A DNA stretch of 42,443 nt from positions 1 through 42,443 of the forward strand of contig JAOPGA020001165.1 of the NCBI GenBank assembly GCA_026419775.2. The letters are read 5' to 3'. Shown piece after piece: positions 21,587 to 30,281 of this stretch; position 1 is the first letter of the stretch, and each line of letters starts with the position of its first letter. This stretch comes from Acrasis kona (lineage: Eukaryota > Heterolobosea > Eutetramitea > Acrasida > Acrasidae). Below the pieces are notes generated by a model. The model was not told where the DNA came from and ran no database searches. It saw only the letters and a program-made list of their open reading frames with translations. The position numbers were made by a program, and so were the translations under genes.

Positions 21587-23458
21587 ATGTTCCGCCAATC
21601 CATATTCAAAGCGGGCAGATCTGTTGTCTTCAATAGAACAGCACCTCTATTTGCACGCTCCACAAAACCATTGTTTCAACCCATTACCACGCCACAAGTG
21701 AGAAATGAGAGCAACGATCTCACCATTAGCATCAACTTTACCGTGGACGAGTCTGATTTGAGGCATTTAATTCAAGAACTACAAATCGTGGGTGCCAAAA
21801 TAATAGAAAAGACCCCACTCACCGAAACTTATTATGACTCGGTACCTCCCAAATATAGAGTAGAAGCCCACGCACCACAAGTGTTCGGATCTCTACCATC
21901 AAAGCCAAACAACTTCACACCACCCACCAAACAACCAGGTCCCAACGCTCGAGTGAGAAAATCAAGAAAGGATCACATTCCAGAATACGTTTTATCGAAG
22001 AAAGACACTTGGTTGGTACAAAACGACGCTGGTCAATGGTACATGAGAGCGCCCGCAGAGGACCCAGCCGGCAAGACCCATCTCGACGTGGCTCGACACC
22101 TCCGCATACCCGTCTACAAGGAATTCTTCGGAGAAAGAGAGATTAGAAGAGAACTCAGTCTACAACAGGACGAGACCCAAGAAGTGTTGCATGGCATCCC
22201 CTTGATGGACCTGAAGAGCGATTTGGAGAATAGAATGAACGTCATTCCATTCGCCTCCTACAGAGTGACCAGGTACAAGATCAAGATCCCGATCGTCAGC
22301 GAGGGATTGCTACGTGAAGAGGGCGACAACGACGACGTCATCTTCCCAGAGTCACCATACTTGACCAGATTATACAAGCAGAGAGATGAGCTTCAAAAAA
22401 AGATTGAAGCCAGACTAGATAAAGACGGACCCGACGCTCAACTAGAGAGAGAGTTGGAAAATGTCGAAAGAATAATCAAAAACATTGAGGAGAAGGCCAT
22501 CATCAAGGAGGAGAGATTGGAGGGAGGCGACGAACCAAGCGGCGTAGTCGAACCAGAGATTTTGGACGAAAGAGAACCAGAGTATGTGTCGGGATCTGAT
22601 TTCGTCACCGATGCAGCCAAGCAACTAGACGGACCCGATAGCGGAGAGTTCCAAGTGATAAAAGCGGTCGACAAGAGCATCAACGACCAAAAGGAAGCCA
22701 ACAGACAGAATTTGATTCACGCGCTCAGCGGTGATTTCGGCGAAGCGTCGCCCGGCGCAGTCGAAGAATTGACAAAGATGAGCCCTAACCAGTTGGAAAA
22801 TTACGTCAAGCTCAAAGCAGAGAGCGAATTAACGGAGGGAGAAGCGCTACAACAAGAAGGAGCCTTATCGAAAAAAGACAGGGTGGTAAAGTCTTCGTCG
22901 GATAGCGAAGAAGAGCAGGTCGGCGGGCCATCTTCTTCGGATATAGATTTGGATGAAACCACGGACGAAAACGAGGAGCGACAGGATGGTTTGGCAGATG
23001 AGTTCGTGGCACCGCTCGATCAAGCCTACATGGAGAGCAATCAGATCCATGAGACATTTGGAGTGGATCAGTGGGTCGACATGACGTTGGATAGAACTGA
23101 TTTTGGATACATTTTTGGAACATTGACCACCAACATTGAGAACCCAGACGATCAATTCGGAGACGTTCCACAATTGTTCGAAATCGAAAAGAGCTTGCAA
23201 TTAAACACTGCCAGACAACATGCACACATTGTCGAGTACATTTTGAGGAACAGACCCGGTCACATGAGACAACTATATGCATATGGCGTTGCATTTAGGG
23301 CAAGAGAGGGATCCAACAAGAAATATAACGAGGAGGCTGATTACGGCGCAAGTGATTTGGATTTGGAAGTGACTGATAGTGATGCCGACGAAGAGGCTGT
23401 TGAAGAAGAATCAGAATCAGAAAATTCAGATAACGAAACTGCCGATAAAAGAAAGTAA
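21587..23458 (+). CDS. Mitochondrial CYTH/thiamine-triphosphatase-like protein with long insertion
   Basis: Single exon, 623 residues. The N-terminus MFRQSIFKAGRSVVFNRTAP is a typical basic mitochondrial presequence. Two separated blocks resemble thiamine triphosphatase (CYTH fold). The N-terminal block has ETYYDS (80-85), KKDTWLVQNDAGQWYMR (138-154) and IPFASYRVTRYKIKIP (220-235), matching the family's DTYYD, D-x-WLR-x-R…GxW-ELK and F-x-x-x-R strands. The C-terminal block, LDRTDFGYIFG (about 499-509) to IVEYILRNRPGHMRQLYAYG, matches the LD…DFGY…VG and YLxRxRPxxY ending of ThTPase. Between them lie ~260 acidic, Glu/Asp-rich residues. The usual N-terminal E-x-E-R/K-K motif is absent (NDLTISINFTV instead), and WLR is WLV. 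A non-catalytic or altered polyphosphate-binding role is inferred. The stop is 5 bp from the M20 gene's stop. Confidence 0.5.
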   Translation: MFRQSIFKAGRSVVFNRTAPLFARSTKPLFQPITTPQVRNESNDLTISINFTVDESDLRHLIQELQIVGAKIIEKTPLTETYYDSVPPKYRVEAHAPQVFGSLPSKPNNFTPPTKQPGPNARVRKSRKDHIPEYVLSKKDTWLVQNDAGQWYMRAPAEDPAGKTHLDVARHLRIPVYKEFFGEREIRRELSLQQDETQEVLHGIPLMDLKSDLENRMNVIPFASYRVTRYKIKIPIVSEGLLREEGDNDDVIFPESPYLTRLYKQRDELQKKIEARLDKDGPDAQLERELENVERIIKNIEEKAIIKEERLEGGDEPSGVVEPEILDEREPEYVSGSDFVTDAAKQLDGPDSGEFQVIKAVDKSINDQKEANRQNLIHALSGDFGEASPGAVEELTKMSPNQLENYVKLKAESELTEGEALQQEGALSKKDRVVKSSSDSEEEQVGGPSSSDIDLDETTDENEERQDGLADEFVAPLDQAYMESNQIHETFGVDQWVDMTLDRTDFGYIFGTLTTNIENPDDQFGDVPQLFEIEKSLQLNTARQHAHIVEYILRNRPGHMRQLYAYGVAFRAREGSNKKYNEEADYGASDLDLEVTDSDADEEAVEEESESENSDNETADKRK

Positions 23459-23463
23459 AATTT

Positions 23464-24921
23464 TTATTTTTTTAAATTCATCATCCACTCGGAAATAAAC
23501 AGCGCAATTACTTCTCCACACTTGTAAATTTCATCAACACTAATGCTTTCGTCTAATTGATGGGCTAGACTGGTTTGGCCTGGTCCAATCACCACTGCGG
23601 GTGTTCCTCCTACAGTGTTGAGATAACCAGCATCGGTTGCCCACGGAGAAGATGCAACGGTTACTTGTTGACCGTTGGTTGCTGTTTCGTATGCTCTTTG
23701 TAACGTCTGCACCACTTGATGCTCGGTGTCAACGTGTCCAGGTACCCACGCCGCTCCAAACCATTCCACTCTGACGGGAACTTTTTCAAAGTAAGAATCC
23801 AATTGTATCAAATCATCTTTCGACAGCCATTGCTCCAACATTTGTTTTGCAGAATCAATGGTTTCTTTTCCATCGGGTATGATTCCCATTCGTCCCTCCA
23901 GAACAACATGGTCACATACGCTGCTGGGCCATTCGCCGCCCTTGATGACACCAATGTTGATGGGGACGGGAATGGGTAATGAGGAGAACATTTTATCGGA
24001 GCGCAGTGGTTTGTTGCGAAATTCTTCTAGCGATAGGATGGATTTAATCACGGTGGTGCTCTTTTCGATGGCTGAAATGCCCTCGTAGCGCGTACCACCG
24101 TGTGCTTGTTTTCCATAAATGTGAATTCTAAACCATTGACTACCTTGTTGCCTTGGGAATAATTTCATTCCGGTGGGTTCCGGAACGATGGCGGCATCTG
24201 CTGTGCCGTAGCCACGTAGTATGGCTGCAAGTGTGCCGGATCCTCCGCTCTCTTCCTCGATGACGGATTGGAAGATGAGTTTGGCACATAGCCTCGTGGT
24301 GTTGAATACATGTTGAATGGCTTGTACGGCAATGAGGGAGGAGAAGATTCCACCCTTCATGTCGGTGGTGCCGCGCCCATGAATTCTTTCGGAATCGCCG
24401 TCGTGGTAGTACTCACCACTGAAGGCATCTTTGTGCTTCCATTGTGTTTCGTCACCGATAGGTACAACATCAACGTGACCATTAAGGATCAATGATTTAT
24501 AACGTTGGTTTATCTGTGAAGCGTCGGTATTTATTTCTACAAAAGATGGACAGGAATCAGATGGCTCCATAACACCCACAACAATGGGGCTTACTTTTAG
24601 CTGCTCTGCGGTTCTTGGGGATCTGAAAAGTTTGTTCTTGAATAACTCATCACCGAGCCGTGACATGTCGAACACATCTACATTGTCAAATTTTAGATCA
24701 TCTTTCAGGGTTTTTGCAATAATGTTTTGTATGCCAGACTCGTTTCCAGGGAAACTGGCCTGTCTAATCCACGACTGTAGTAAATTTTTGTTTTTAATAT
24801 CATTTCGGTGTGTTTGGTGAATGTATTCTTTGATTTTTTGTGCAATATCTTGTGGAGTATTTTGCTGACAGCATATGGCGTGGATGATCAAACAGATCAA
24901 CAACAATGACGTGTGTTTCAT
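23464..24921 (-). CDS. Secreted M20-family metallopeptidase/deacylase (ArgE/DapE-like)
   Basis: 485 residues from ATG 24921. A signal peptide (MKHTSLLLICLIIHAICC) predicts entry to the secretory pathway or an endolysosomal location. The zinc-binding signature is complete in order: GHVDVVP (H149, D151), the bridging Asp in GRGTTDMKGG (D187), and IEEESGG (E222-E224) supplying catalytic base and ligand. KQAHGGTRYEG fits the dimerisation/lid domain with its conserved His. The family includes acetylornithine deacetylase, succinyl-diaminopimelate desuccinylase, aminoacylase and carboxypeptidases. The secretion signal favours a peptidase or acylase over an arginine-biosynthesis enzyme. No intron is seen. 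Its TAA lies inside AATAAA (23463-23468, minus). Confidence 0.85.
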   Translation of the reverse strand: MKHTSLLLICLIIHAICCQQNTPQDIAQKIKEYIHQTHRNDIKNKNLLQSWIRQASFPGNESGIQNIIAKTLKDDLKFDNVDVFDMSRLGDELFKNKLFRSPRTAEQLKVSPIVVGVMEPSDSCPSFVEINTDASQINQRYKSLILNGHVDVVPIGDETQWKHKDAFSGEYYHDGDSERIHGRGTTDMKGGIFSSLIAVQAIQHVFNTTRLCAKLIFQSVIEEESGGSGTLAAILRGYGTADAAIVPEPTGMKLFPRQQGSQWFRIHIYGKQAHGGTRYEGISAIEKSTTVIKSILSLEEFRNKPLRSDKMFSSLPIPVPINIGVIKGGEWPSSVCDHVVLEGRMGIIPDGKETIDSAKQMLEQWLSKDDLIQLDSYFEKVPVRVEWFGAAWVPGHVDTEHQVVQTLQRAYETATNGQQVTVASSPWATDAGYLNTVGGTPAVVIGPGQTSLAHQLDESISVDEIYKCGEVIALFISEWMMNLKK

Positions 24922-24949
24922 ATCAAAACAAATATATTACAACAAAGTT

Positions 24950-24955
24950 GTCAAC
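24950..24955. promoter_or_regulatory. GTCAAC/GTTGAC motif upstream of the M20 gene
   Basis: GTCAAC at 24950-24955 (GTTGAC in gene orientation) is about 29 nt before the ATG. It is one of several similar placements: 20112 before PSMA7, 21528 and 21544 before the CYTH-like gene, 26997 before the 67-residue gene, and 11981 before the F-box gene. Confidence 0.2.
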
Positions 24956-24962
24956 AAACTTT

Positions 24963-25978
24963 TTATTCTGCCTTTTCGGCTTTAACTTCCTTCTTGGCGA
25001 TCAAATCTTCGTCTTTGTATGCCAAAAGCTCCTTAACGTCTCCTTTAAGAACAGCAGTAAGAATTACAGAACCAAGAACACATGGCACAATGTATAAGAG
25101 TGCAGGTTGACCTGCCTTGAAGACGTGCAAGACCAAAATGGTTGTGACAAGTCCAACAACATAGCTCGCGAAAACAATGTTGAAGTATAACTTTTGGTTC
25201 TTACCTCCACGTTTCTTTGCCAAATGTTGATCAAACCTTAGCATGAGGGCAATGAAAATTCCAGGAATAACAATGTCTCCTAATCCTAATAAAGAGAACC
25301 CAGTAGCGCGTGGATACACAACCTTGATTGGTGCGTCAAATGACTTTGCAACTGTGACCATAACGTCTGTTCCAAATACCCAGAAAATGTCGTAAAAGAA
25401 CAAACCAACCAATAGAATGGCTGCTACCTTAAAGTTTCCAAGCTGAATGAGTGAGATACTGACGAGTGAAAAACATTCACCGAAAATGTTATTAGCCACC
25501 CAGTTCTTTGTTGTGATGTACCATGCTCCGATTACTAGACCGAAAAAGCCTCCGATGATATCAACATATGATAGTTTGACTTCTCCATAGAAGGGAAGGG
25601 TGAATTTAACTTCTTTCTTTGTCTTCTTTTGGCTCCATTTGTAAGGTACAATTTTTGAAATGAAAGGCTCTAGTGCCGCGCTCACTGCACCGATACCAAG
25701 CACCATAAAATAACCGCTCATTAAAAAGTTAATCCATTCTTTTGATAAGAACTTGAAAGCTAAATAAAGTGAGAACAGAACAATGGATCCCATCACAGGA
25801 AACATGTACGCGTCTTTGGCTTGCATGGCCTCAACCTAAAAAGTGAGTGTGGGCAGCCATTTTAAACTTGTGTGGTTACCTTTGATGGCTTTAGAGACTG
25901 GTGGGCTCCAAAGTATATAGGAATAACAGCCAGTGTGAATAATGCAACATAGGAAACTAACAAGTCTTGATCCACCAT
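24963..25978 (-). CDS. Signal peptide peptidase (intramembrane aspartyl protease)
   Basis: SPP cleaves leftover signal peptides within the ER membrane. The minus-strand exons are 25978-25880 and 25835-24963, with a 44-nt intron at 25836-25879 in phase, giving 323 residues. The two catalytic aspartates lie in FFYDIFWVFG (YD ~181-182) and LLGLGDIVIPG (GxGD, Asp ~220). The PAL motif is at QPALLYIVP (~277). About nine hydrophobic segments fit the presenilin/SPP fold. The Lys/Glu-rich tail ends KAEKAE rather than a classic KKxx retrieval signal. The stop is inside AATAAA (24962-24967, minus). Confidence 0.95.
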
Positions 25979-26037
25979 GTTTTTAGGTGACGTGTTCAAC
26001 AGTTGTATTTTAAAAGAACTTGTTACAAAACACTTTT

Positions 26038-26829
26038 TTATTCCAGATGTTTCTCTTTCTTGTTTTTAAACAACACCCGCACTATACCCATCGTGATCTT
26101 GTAGAACCACATCATATTGAGAACCGTTAAATTTGTGGACTGGACAACGAAATGTGCGCCAAGAAGTAATGGCATGGACCAGAAATCATTCCATCTAACA
26201 TATAAAAGTTCTAAGAGGTAGAAGCTGTATCCAACTCTAAATATCAACCATAACAACCAGATTAATAAACCATTTGCTACGTATGCGGTGCTCTTTCTAT
26301 ATCCACATTTATCCAAAAACCATCTTTGGTTGATAAACATTGTGGTGTACTCTGTCAAGCATGCCGTAACACTCATGATGACTGCTTGGTTGTATGCGGT
26401 TACGGCTATGGCTGCTAGTGTGATGAAACCGTGATGGAACAACATTGAGACTCCACCAAACCGTGGGAAGTGGGTTACAACCAAGAAGGTATCAATTACA
26501 AAGTAGCTCAAACTAAAAGCAACCATTATCGAACATGTCTCATCGTGATAAAAAACGTTCATGTCATCTTTTAGGGCAGGTCTTGTGTAATATAAGTAGG
26601 TCCCAAATAATGAAAGTACAATAGCATGTAAATTACTAAACATTTTGTTATTCCATTCCTCTTGGTCCAACTTATTGAGTTTATTGTATGTAGAGAACAA
26701 TCTTGCACTCAAAGGTCCAACTATGTATTGGAAAATAATAAGCAGAACCAAAAAGATCGAAAAATACGTTACGAACAATGGGGAGGGTGCATGAAGCTGC
26801 GATATCTTATTCTCGACCAGTTCATACAT
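26038..26829 (-). CDS. TLC-domain membrane protein (TLCD4/TMEM56-like)
   Basis: The first ATG in frame is 26829 (263 residues); upstream codons to 26922 are open but begin with GTG only. The sequence has an N-terminal anchor and then a TRAM-LAG1-CLN8 core: WNNKMFSNLHAIVLSLFGTY, a paired-histidine LFHHGFITLAAIAV segment, TEYTTMFINQRWFLDKCG, and three more hydrophobic helices. The family includes ceramide synthases and lipid-handling TLCD proteins. The length and lack of a homeobox or the ceramide synthase Lag1 motif favour TLCD4/TMEM56. It likely acts in ER or Golgi lipid metabolism. The stop is inside AATAAA (26037-26042, minus). The gene is divergent from the 67-residue gene. Confidence 0.8.
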   Translation of the reverse strand: MYELVENKISQLHAPSPLFVTYFSIFLVLLIIFQYIVGPLSARLFSTYNKLNKLDQEEWNNKMFSNLHAIVLSLFGTYLYYTRPALKDDMNVFYHDETCSIMVAFSLSYFVIDTFLVVTHFPRFGGVSMLFHHGFITLAAIAVTAYNQAVIMSVTACLTEYTTMFINQRWFLDKCGYRKSTAYVANGLLIWLLWLIFRVGYSFYLLELLYVRWNDFWSMPLLLGAHFVVQSTNLTVLNMMWFYKITMGIVRVLFKNKKEKHLE

Positions 26830-27019
26830 CGTTTTTATTGATTGATCGTTACAAAAAAATATTGAAGCGAAATAATCTGGCTTGTTCTCATAATGATAGG
26901 AATGCTTTAATGCAACAAACACAGGTTTTAGTTCAGTACTATAGACACAAACTCGTCAATCGTTTTTGGACAAATTCAACTGTTTTGTAACTAAAAGTCA
27001 ACTTTCGAACAATACAGCA

Positions 27020-27272
27020 ATGGCAATCCAACCCAAACTACCACCACACCCAACAAAGTTCGGACTAATGGCATCCGGTCGCATTCCATTCATGGGACGT
27101 CACATAACAGTACCAGTCCTTGGATCCAGCAAAGTTAATGTCGGCATCTTTTTGTGTATCGCTTCGGTTATCTTGAAGGTATTCTCCCCCGACGACCATT
27201 TCAGAGAAGGTAGCACCTTGATTTTTTTATCTGTTGTTAACTAACTCATTCATAATAGGAGGTGAACATTAA
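27020..27272 (+). CDS. 67-residue single-TM protein, two exons, unknown family
   Basis: Exon 1 is 27020-27209 and exon 2 is 27259-27272, separated by a 49-nt GT-AG intron. Exon 2 codes only the final GGEH. The product has a Pro-rich start (MAIQPKLPPHPTKF), a central basic/amphipathic stretch, one hydrophobic segment (VGIFLCIASVILKVFS) and a His/Glu-rich end. The size and layout recall small subunits of mitochondrial respiratory complexes or ER complexes, but no family is recognised. GTCAAC at 26997-27002 is 18 nt before the ATG. ATTAAA overlaps the stop. Confidence 0.55.
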
Positions 27273-27378
27273 ATCAATTTAGTAGTGAGCGTGTAAAAAT
27301 GCAAATGGGCAATAAAAAATTATTCTCTTTAATATTTAAATTGTTACTCTTTCTCAACGGTGTTCTATTTCTCACACG

Positions 27379-27480
27379 TCATGGAGCACCCAAAATCCTC
27401 CTCCTTCGATTTTTAATCGCCCCTCCAAGAATGGGTTGGCTCCAAACGTATCTTAGAACGTGGTAATAAACGTTGCGCAT
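27379..27480 (-). CDS. Hypothetical 33-residue basic micro-ORF
   Basis: The minus-strand ATG at 27480 runs to TGA at 27379. The product starts MRNVYYHVLRYVWSQPILGG and continues with a run of Arg. It lies in an otherwise empty spacer between the 67-residue gene and the glycosyltransferase. No family is recognised and there is no independent support. Confidence 0.2.
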   Translation of the reverse strand: MRNVYYHVLRYVWSQPILGGAIKNRRRRILGAP

Positions 27481-27536
27481 CCAAGAAAACAACGACAAGC
27501 TGTATAATCCAACCCAAATTAATCAACGTAAAACAG

Positions 27537-27656
27537 ATGTCGAACAAAGTACCCTTGGCACCCATTAACATCGGTCACAATCAGAAGGTTGGCACTTATG
27601 TACCGCAACAGATACAATACCCTGTTTCTGATGTTTTGTTCCTCCGACGAGGATGA
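27537..27656 (+). CDS. 39-codon ORF whose stop overlaps the glycosyltransferase start
   Basis: ATG 27537 to TGA 27654-27656; the product begins MSNKVPLAPINIGHNQKVGT. The stop overlaps the ATGATG at 27653-27658 that starts the glycosyltransferase frame. It could be a regulatory upstream ORF or a 5' coding segment separated by a frame error. I found no good intron that joins the frames: the only candidate of the right phase uses a weak GTTCCT donor at 27638 with the acceptor at 27699. Confidence 0.35.
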   Translation: MSNKVPLAPINIGHNQKVGTYVPQQIQYPVSDVLFLRRG

Positions 27657-29278
27657 TGTGCCCCTATCGAAGGGAGCGCCACTTAATTAAGCTTTTCAGA
27701 TGCCTGCCAGCCATACTGTTCTATGGGACGATTATAATGATAGTATATTGGTCGCTTTGGAATACCTTCTACTTTTTCACCTTCTCCAACCTCTTTTGCC
27801 TCGTGCAATTGTACTTCACGAGCTACATGACTTACTACGCCTATCACGCCATAACGAGCATTCAAAACTCACAAAAGAAGGATTGGTTCAGAGAGTATAC
27901 ATTGAAAGTAAAGAGAAGTAAGGACACTACGAATTATCTAAATTGGGACGACATTACTCATTATGTGGTAATTCCAAACTACAAGGAGAACATGAGCGTT
28001 CTTTGTGAGACTATTGGTGCTATCGCAGCTAGTTCATTGGCACAAACGCACATTATTGTTGTCCTGGCAATGGAGGAGAGAGAGCAGGCTGAAGACAAAG
28101 TTCGTCAACTACTACAACGATATGAAGGAAAGTTCAAAGGCATGCTTGTCAACTACCATCCCTCAAACCTCCCTGGCGAAATGCCCGGTAAAAGCAGCAA
28201 CGAAGCACATGCTTTCCGTAAAGCAGTCGTTCCAGATGTACGGCGGAGACAGTTACGCACTGAAAATGTTTGTGTGAGCATTTGTGATGCCGATAGCGTC
28301 CACCACATTAAGCACTTTGAAGTTTTGAACTTTAAATATTGCACAGACCCTCACCGTCACACTCGTGTATACCAGGCTCCAATGGTCAACTTCCTCAATT
28401 TTGACACAGTTCCCGCCGCCACTCGTTTGATGAGCACCGTCGTCACAATGCACGAACTCTCACACTTGTACAATTACAAGAAGAATGAAGTACTTCCGTT
28501 CAGCACTTATTCAATGTCCTTCAACTGCGCTAGGGATGTAGGTGGTTGGGATGGAGATTGCGTCGCCGAGGATTGGCATCAATTCTTGAAGTGCTTCTTC
28601 CACTACGGAGACAAGATGAGAGTGGAGGCATTACCTCATCCAGTCTTGTGCTACGCTGTCGAGGGAGATACCTACTGGGGAAGTCTTAAGGATCGTTTCG
28701 AACAAGCCAAGAGACACGCACTCGCTTTAATTGAGATTCCTTACGTTTTAAACAAAATAGTTGGAACTTTCAACGGAAATGTGAGACCAAGTCTTACCCG
28801 CACCATATCCTTGGGCATCAAGGTGATATGGCCCCATTACATTGGAGTTGCACATTTGTTCTTGATCGTGTACACTCCACTCATCATTTTCCTGTACAAC
28901 AGTGCATGGGCGCCTTATTGGATTGACGCACAAGAGATTGCCACCATCAACACGACATGGAATTTTATCTTTCAAGTGATCAGCGTGTTATCATTCATCA
29001 CGGGACCTTTGGCAATGAGCATAAACGCTCACCGCATAGCGATCTTTGTGAAGGGACAGGAGCTAAACAAGTGGTGGAAAGTTCTCCAATATGTGTTCGA
29101 TTGGGCAACCATTGCAACCATTACCAATTTATTCTATGCCATGATCCCAAGTTTTATTGCAAGCACAAAGATGATATACAAACAAGAATTCCAGTACATT
29201 TGTGCGACAAAACCAGAGGCCTTGACACCGATGACCCCATTGAGTGTAGATGATGTATTTGCAGTTGTAATTGAATAA
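27653..29278 (+). CDS. Family 2 glycosyltransferase, membrane bound
   Basis: 541 residues. Two N-terminal hydrophobic segments (about 18-66) precede a cytosolic GT2 catalytic domain: VVIPNYKE (105-112, nucleotide-sugar entry), PGKSSNEA (178-185), the DxD-type CDADS (211-215), VAED (304-307, catalytic base) and QAKRHA (351-356) in the place of the Q-x-x-RW motif. About four hydrophobic segments follow (385-520). This layout is that of processive cellulose, chitin or hyaluronan-type synthases and related proteins in which RW is RH. The product polysaccharide cannot be told; a cyst-wall or surface glycan is an inference. The stop is within AATAAA (29274-29279). Confidence 0.85.
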   Translation: MMCPYRRERHLIKLFRCLPAILFYGTIIMIVYWSLWNTFYFFTFSNLFCLVQLYFTSYMTYYAYHAITSIQNSQKKDWFREYTLKVKRSKDTTNYLNWDDITHYVVIPNYKENMSVLCETIGAIAASSLAQTHIIVVLAMEEREQAEDKVRQLLQRYEGKFKGMLVNYHPSNLPGEMPGKSSNEAHAFRKAVVPDVRRRQLRTENVCVSICDADSVHHIKHFEVLNFKYCTDPHRHTRVYQAPMVNFLNFDTVPAATRLMSTVVTMHELSHLYNYKKNEVLPFSTYSMSFNCARDVGGWDGDCVAEDWHQFLKCFFHYGDKMRVEALPHPVLCYAVEGDTYWGSLKDRFEQAKRHALALIEIPYVLNKIVGTFNGNVRPSLTRTISLGIKVIWPHYIGVAHLFLIVYTPLIIFLYNSAWAPYWIDAQEIATINTTWNFIFQVISVLSFITGPLAMSINAHRIAIFVKGQELNKWWKVLQYVFDWATIATITNLFYAMIPSFIASTKMIYKQEFQYICATKPEALTPMTPLSVDDVFAVVIE

Positions 29279-29436
29279 ATATTTTTCCCATCATAATCAG
29301 TCCTCATCATCAGAGCTCAAAAGCACTACCGTCAACATCAAGTGGACTTACCGTACAAACAGTAAACGTCATACAACAATAGAATACAAAAGTAAACATC
29401 AACAACAAAAACAATAAAAGTAAAAAAATAAAACAT

Positions 29437-30272
29437 TTATTGCTTATCCTCATCACTGTCATCGGCGTCTTGCAACTTTGTGCCGTCATTTCCCTTATCT
29501 GGTTCGCCTTCTTGCATGTCGCTGGTCCAAAGGGTAAGGTTATCTCTTAACAATTGTAGGATAAGGGTGGAGTCCTTGTAGCTCTCCTCCGTTAAAGTGT
29601 CCAAGTCGGCGATGGCATCATCGAAAGCATGTTTGGCTAATTGACAAGCGCGGTCGGGTGAGTTCAAAATCTCGTAATAAAAGACAGAGAAGTTCAATGC
29701 CAAACCTAAACGGATTGGGTGAGTGCTTGCTAGTTCGGCGTTGGCAATATCGCTGGCATTTTGGTAGGCAGTTAGGGAGTTGTTGGCAGCCTTCTTGCGT
29801 TGGTCACCGGTGGTGAACTCGGCCAAGTACCTATGGTAGTCACCCTTCATCTTGTAGTGGAAGACCTTAGACTCACCAGAGTTGCTGCTTGGGATCAAAT
29901 GTTCGTCAAGGATGGACAAAATATCCTCACAAATATCGTTGAGCTCCTTCTCAACCTTTGATCTATACTCCTTAATCTTTTCTACGTGTAGTTGGTTGCC
30001 CCTGTTTTCTTCTTTCTGTTCAATCGATGAAATGATTCTCCATGAGGCACGTCTGGCACCAATGACGTTTTTGTATGCGACGCTCAAGAGGTTGCGCTCT
30101 TCAACGGTTAACTCTACATCCATTTGAGCAACTTTCTTCATGAAGCTGACCATTTCTATCATATTGTTATTAACATGGTCAATAAGTGTGTATTATGCTC
30201 ACCATCATAACGCTCTGCCTGTTCGGCGAGTTTTGCCATAAACACATTATCTTCACGAGATTCTACGCTCAT
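29437..30272 (-). CDS. 14-3-3 protein
   Basis: 14-3-3 is a phosphoserine/threonine-binding adaptor. The minus-strand exons are 30272-30203 and 30155-29437, with a 47-nt intron at 30156-30202, giving 262 residues. Signature 1 is [20 protein letters not shown], and the phosphopeptide pocket residues are in [18 protein letters not shown]. Signature 2 is [20 protein letters not shown]. The C-terminal acidic tail is variable. A GTAAGA…CTAG interval at 30282-30322 (41 nt), just upstream of the ATG on this strand, looks like a 5'-UTR intron. The stop sits inside AATAAA (29436-29441, minus). Confidence 0.95.
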
Positions 30273-30281
30273 TTCTTTTGT

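Noticed and set aside
22812-23294. 160- and 111-residue minus ORFs inside the CYTH-like gene
   Set aside because: Antisense to the conserved C-terminal block; no signal of their own.
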